From Pleurobrachia bachei (lineage: Eukaryota; Ctenophora; Tentaculata; Cydippida; Pleurobrachiidae), in contig AVPN01000729.1 in NCBI GenBank assembly GCA_000695325.1, positions 1-32,732 on the forward strand: 32,732 nucleotides of DNA, given 5' to 3'. The translations under genes were made by a program, and so were the position numbers. How positions within the stretch are numbered: the first letter of the stretch is position 1; every line of letters starts with the position of its first letter. Below are positions 29,784 through 32,732 of this stretch, in pieces. Under the pieces are notes generated by a model. The model searched no databases. It was not told the origin of the DNA and was given only the letters and a program-made list of their open reading frames with translations.

Positions 29784-30767
29784 TACCGAATTTGGTGTAA
29801 GCGATTAGATCTAATCTAGAAGATCTGACTGTGTGACAATGAAGCACTTTGTGACGTCACGAATGAACCACTTTTTGACGTCATCATACCTCGTTCCCCG
29901 CTCTCATTGTAGGGTTCCTGGGCAGCCATTGCTTCAGCAGTCAGCCGACACACATTGAACGTTCCCCCCAAATTAATATCAATTACCCTCTTGAAATCCT
30001 CCAAACTGTGAGGTCCTGAAACACAAATTTGTGTTAGAGATTGTGTTAGCTCTCAAACAAGTCTTACAGGCGCCGAGCATGGTCTGAGAAGGGGATATTG
30101 TTTGAGAAGGGGACAGAGTACCTATCACAAACCTCGTTTGGAGTAAGTGAGTGCTCCGGTAGCAATACCAGCACAGTTCACTGCGGCAGTTAGTGGACCC
30201 AACTCAGTGGTAGCTAGCTGTATGGCATCCCGTACACTCCCTTCGTCAGTTACATCAACAGGTGCAAAACTAAACATGGGGTTATTATTATTGACGACAT
30301 CCTTAAAAATCATTACTCCTTTATAAAACAAATCATTACTCCTTTATAAAAACGGACGATTGCAAACAGGTGTGATTTTTTACCGGCAATCGTTAGACAT
30401 TTCCTTAGCCAGTTCGGCACCGGCTGAGCTAGGTAGATCGGCAATAACCGCTTTACCACCCATTTTCAGAACATGACGCACGGTAGCTAATCCTAGCCCT
30501 GAGGCTCCTCCAGTTACCAAGGCAACGATACCCCTGTTCATTCTGTGGATTCATTAGGTAAGAAATCATCTGTGTGGTCATAAAGTAAACAATTTGAAGA
30601 ACTAAAACACACGGTCTTTTGGTCAAGTTGGTTGATTGAATGAAATTTATACAATAAATTAGTAAACGCCATAAAATAAATCTTTCTCTGGTTCCCGCTC
30701 AGCCGTTCCAACCTCCATGCTGCATCTGAAGAAAACAGTTGTTTGATAAAGAAAGAAAAAAGGAATG
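29784..30767. repeat. 982-bp perfect tandem duplication, distal copy
   Basis: This is the second copy. It ends at AAAAAAGGAAT, after which sequence becomes unique (GTGGATGGCGG). Apparent identity to the proximal copy contrasts with the visibly diverged duplications elsewhere in the window. Confidence 0.9.
29890..30541 (-). pseudogene. HSD17B10: HSD17B10 exons 1-3, second copy
   Basis: Exons 30541-30384, 30269-30133 and 30015-29890 are identical to those of the full gene. Exons 4 and 5 are not repeated, so this copy supplies an extra promoter-side start and a second set of exons 1-3. A transcript starting here would need to skip the proximal exons 1-3 to give the normal protein; exon phases allow the distal exon 3 to splice directly to exon 4. 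It may be an assembly duplicate. Its frame is open. Confidence 0.8.
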
Positions 30768-30849
30768 TGGATGGCGGCACTATCTTACTAGGTGATTTTA
30801 CTGATTTCCAAGTGGATAATTGATATCCATATAATTTAGCTACCGTTGA

Positions 30850-32115
30850 TTAGTATTCAATTAAGTATCCCCCAAACCCCCCTCTTGGGATGTGTACCTG
30901 ATTTCCCATGGGCCCACCAGGCTGTGGTTGCCCCGTTCGTTGTTGCTGTTGCTGCTGCTGAAGCTGCATCTGGTGTTGCAGTTGTTGCTGATGTTGCAAT
31001 TGTTGTTGGTGTTGCAATTGTTGTTGCATGTGGTGCTGCTGCTGAACTGACATACCCCCTCGCTGCTGCAACATCATCTAAGAGTGGATTAATTAATTAA
31101 TTGTTAACATATATTTACTATTTAGCTGAATAATGAGGGTTTTGGGTTGGCCGTGAAAGCTAAACATCTGATTGGTACTGTAAAATTAGCGTTGTTCAAG
31201 TGCAAATGGTATCAGCTTGTAGATTGTTTTAGGGAAAGTTACCATTTGTTGTTGTTGCATCATCATTTCATCATTTCTCTGCTGCATACCTGGTTGACCC
31301 CCAGGTCCCATTTGACCCAACATCTGGCCAACCATGCCGGGTTGTCCTGGGGCCATCTGACCCTGCATCTGGGCCATCTGGTTAGGTGCTATTGGACCTG
31401 GCAGGGAGGGAGGATACATTTGGGACTAGTTGTAGGGCGTGAGAAATTCACATAAAATTTAGGGCACACCCAACACTTTATTGTCATGATTTCGAGGTAT
31501 CCCCGAAGAAGAAGGATTTGTCAGCTAACAATATCTAATCTACCTCGGATATGTGGATTGTATCGAGCCTGGGCCGGCATTCTCTGCTGTTGTTGTTGCA
31601 TTTGTTGGAACTGATGGGGTGGAATCTGATATTGCATTCCCGGGTGTTGTTGCTGCTGGGGCTGTTGTTGTTGCTGGGGTTGTTGTTGGGGTTGTTGTTG
31701 CTGTGGAGGGGGCCCTCTCATCATGTGCTGATAAAACAAGGATTAGATAGACTGGAGTTGTCTTTAGTTGGGACACACCTCAAATAAATAAAGAGATGGA
31801 AGACTTGGAACAGGGTAAGTAACGAGGTGGAAGAACCTGATGGTATATTGTTCTCAGAATTCTCCCAAGGGTAAGTTACCTGTGCTTGTTGCATGTGTGG
31901 ATGACCCATCATGTGTGCCATCCCTCCCTGCTGTTGCTGCTGTGCGTGTTGCATCTGCACCTGCTGCAGTAGGGTGATTTTATAGAGAGGAAGAGTAGTG
32001 AAAAAGAGAGGGAAGAAGAGAGGGAGAGAGAGAGAGAGAGACAGAAATTTTGAGTTTTTAGAGTTAAAAATCAGGTTTTAAATCACAAAAAAAACAGACC
32101 TGGTTTTGTTGATGC

Positions 32116-32154
<39 letters not shown>

Positions 32155-32723
32155 GCTTGTTGTTGTTGTTGTGCTTGTTGTTGTTGTTGTGCTTGTTGTT
32201 GTTGTTGTGCTTGTTGTTGTTGTTGTGCTTGTTGTTGTTGTTGTGCTTGTTGTTGTTGTTGTGCTTGTTGTTGTTGTTGTGCTTGTTGTTGTTGTTGTGC
32301 TTGTTGTTGTTGTTGTGCTTGTTGTTGTTGTTGTGCTTGTTGTTGTTGTTGTGCTTGTTGTTGTTGTGCTTGTTGTTGCTGTTGTTGTTGTTGTTGTTGT
32401 GCAGCGGCCTGTTGCGCAGCTTGTTGTTGCTGTTTCGCTTGTTGGTGTTGTTGCAACTTTACTGCAATGTCTTCTTGGAACTTGGCCTGCATCTGAAACA
32501 CAGAGGGCGTTACCATGGTTACCATGTGTTACCATGTTTTACCATGGAATGGTTACCATGACATGTTAACTTACAATCATGTTACAAAAGTTACCTGAGG
32601 GAATATCGCAACCATGGACTTCAAATTAGCACTCTTGACCACCAAACTCTGCTCCTTTTCTCCATTGGGGAGGGCAGCGGTAAGGAGGCCCGCAGAAGAA
32701 CCATCAGCGTACATTTTCTCAAT
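30850..32723 (-). CDS. Glutamine-rich protein, partial (5' end outside window), likely transcription cofactor type
   Basis: Six exons on the minus strand stay in phase: 32723-32595, 32492-32100, 31963-31880, 31727-31544, 31397-31243 and 31077-30898, reading through to a stop at 30850. The first resolved exon is non-repetitive (IEKMYADGSSAGLLTAAL, KSMVAIFPQ), then MQAKFQEDIAVKLQQHQQ leads into poly-Q. Later exons are rich in Q, M, G, P and H (GGMAHMMGHPHMQQ, MQGQMAPGQPGMVGQMLG). Such composition is typical of animal Mediator, SWI/SNF or other co-activator subunits, but no diagnostic domain is visible, so I give no symbol. The last exon may instead be spliced at 30897 (CAG/GTACAC); no clear polyadenylation signal decides this. 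Confidence 0.7.
32150..32390. repeat. 18-bp coding repeat (QQQQQA)n inside poly-Q tract
   Basis: About twelve units of TGCTTGTTGTTGTTGTTG lie on the plus strand; the sense reading is Ala-Gln5. Units are close to identical, with CAA used almost exclusively, and end in a purer CAA/CAG run. The opposite strand and other frames give poly-Leu, poly-Val and poly-Thr frames that are artefacts. Confidence 0.9.
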
Positions 32724-32732
32724 CTGAAATTA

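Noticed and set aside
32083-32569. Poly-Leu, poly-Val and poly-Thr frames opposite or beside the poly-Q exon
   Set aside because: They are shadows of a CAA/CAG repeat; only the Gln frame has fitting splice sites and neighbours.
30850-32723. Naming the Q-rich gene MED15 or a SWI/SNF subunit
   Set aside because: The composition fits, but no KIX or other defining domain is visible in the exons present.
1-32732. Retroviral, LTR or Polinton-type elements
   Set aside because: No reverse transcriptase, integrase, capsid or long terminal repeat signature was seen in any frame.
1-32732. tRNA, rRNA or other structured RNA genes
   Set aside because: No tRNA box A/B pair or rRNA-like block was recognised by eye; a covariance-model scan would be needed to exclude small ones.

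Overview
The window is animal nuclear DNA. It holds intron-rich, compact genes (introns mostly about 45-250 bp, GT-AG) with recognisable metazoan orthologues: PIN1, AMFR/gp78, a mitochondrial 2-Cys peroxiredoxin, SNRPF (Sm protein F), FANCA and HSD17B10, plus a glutamine-rich protein gene. FANCA together with AMFR rules out bacteria and makes fungi unlikely. The short introns, dense packing and high divergence between copies fit an early-branching invertebrate such as a sponge; that placement is inference. One assembly gap (20295-21121) is present.

Layout, left to right. 1-656: a PIN1 copy cut by the window edge. 1486-2528: an extra copy of the last three AMFR exons. 2959-3722: an intact PIN1. 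4604-5730: a second extra AMFR tail. 6077-9630: a complete AMFR gene. 10587-11255: peroxiredoxin copy 1. 11777-13132: SNRPF copy 1, with a frameshift. 13549-14207: exons of an unidentified gene (called U here), also frameshifted. 15094-18633: a second peroxiredoxin, SNRPF and U set, with open frames. 19386-19499 and 21893-22006: two copies of U exon 1, on either side of a hairpin-rich repeat and the gap. 22744-23365 and 24586-25304: two copies of a plus-strand secreted-protein gene (called E here). 25452-28149: complete, compact FANCA. 28287-29559: complete HSD17B10. 29890-30541: a second copy of HSD17B10 exons 1-3. 30850-32723: the glutamine-rich gene, open at the right edge. Every gene except E is on the minus strand.

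The outstanding feature is serial direct duplication: almost every locus between 1 and 30770 occurs two or three times in tandem, at sequence identities from apparently perfect (HSD17B10, 982 bp) to visibly diverged. Differences in coding copies fall mostly at third codon positions, even in a FANCA fragment that cannot work alone. This suggests that some copies are alternative haplotypes placed end to end by the assembler, although real recent duplications remain possible.

The most interesting local structure is in SNRPF. The end of exon 2 plus the start of intron 2 has been amplified into a 39-bp minisatellite. Each unit repeats the coding stretch GNLGEVLIR and carries its own 5' splice site, and 39 bp keeps the reading frame.

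The genes do not form one pathway. They are housekeeping functions: proline isomerisation, ER-associated degradation, peroxide removal, splicing, DNA crosslink repair and mitochondrial dehydrogenation. All exon coordinates were worked out by hand from splice-site and frame logic and comparison with remembered human proteins. No alignment or search was run.
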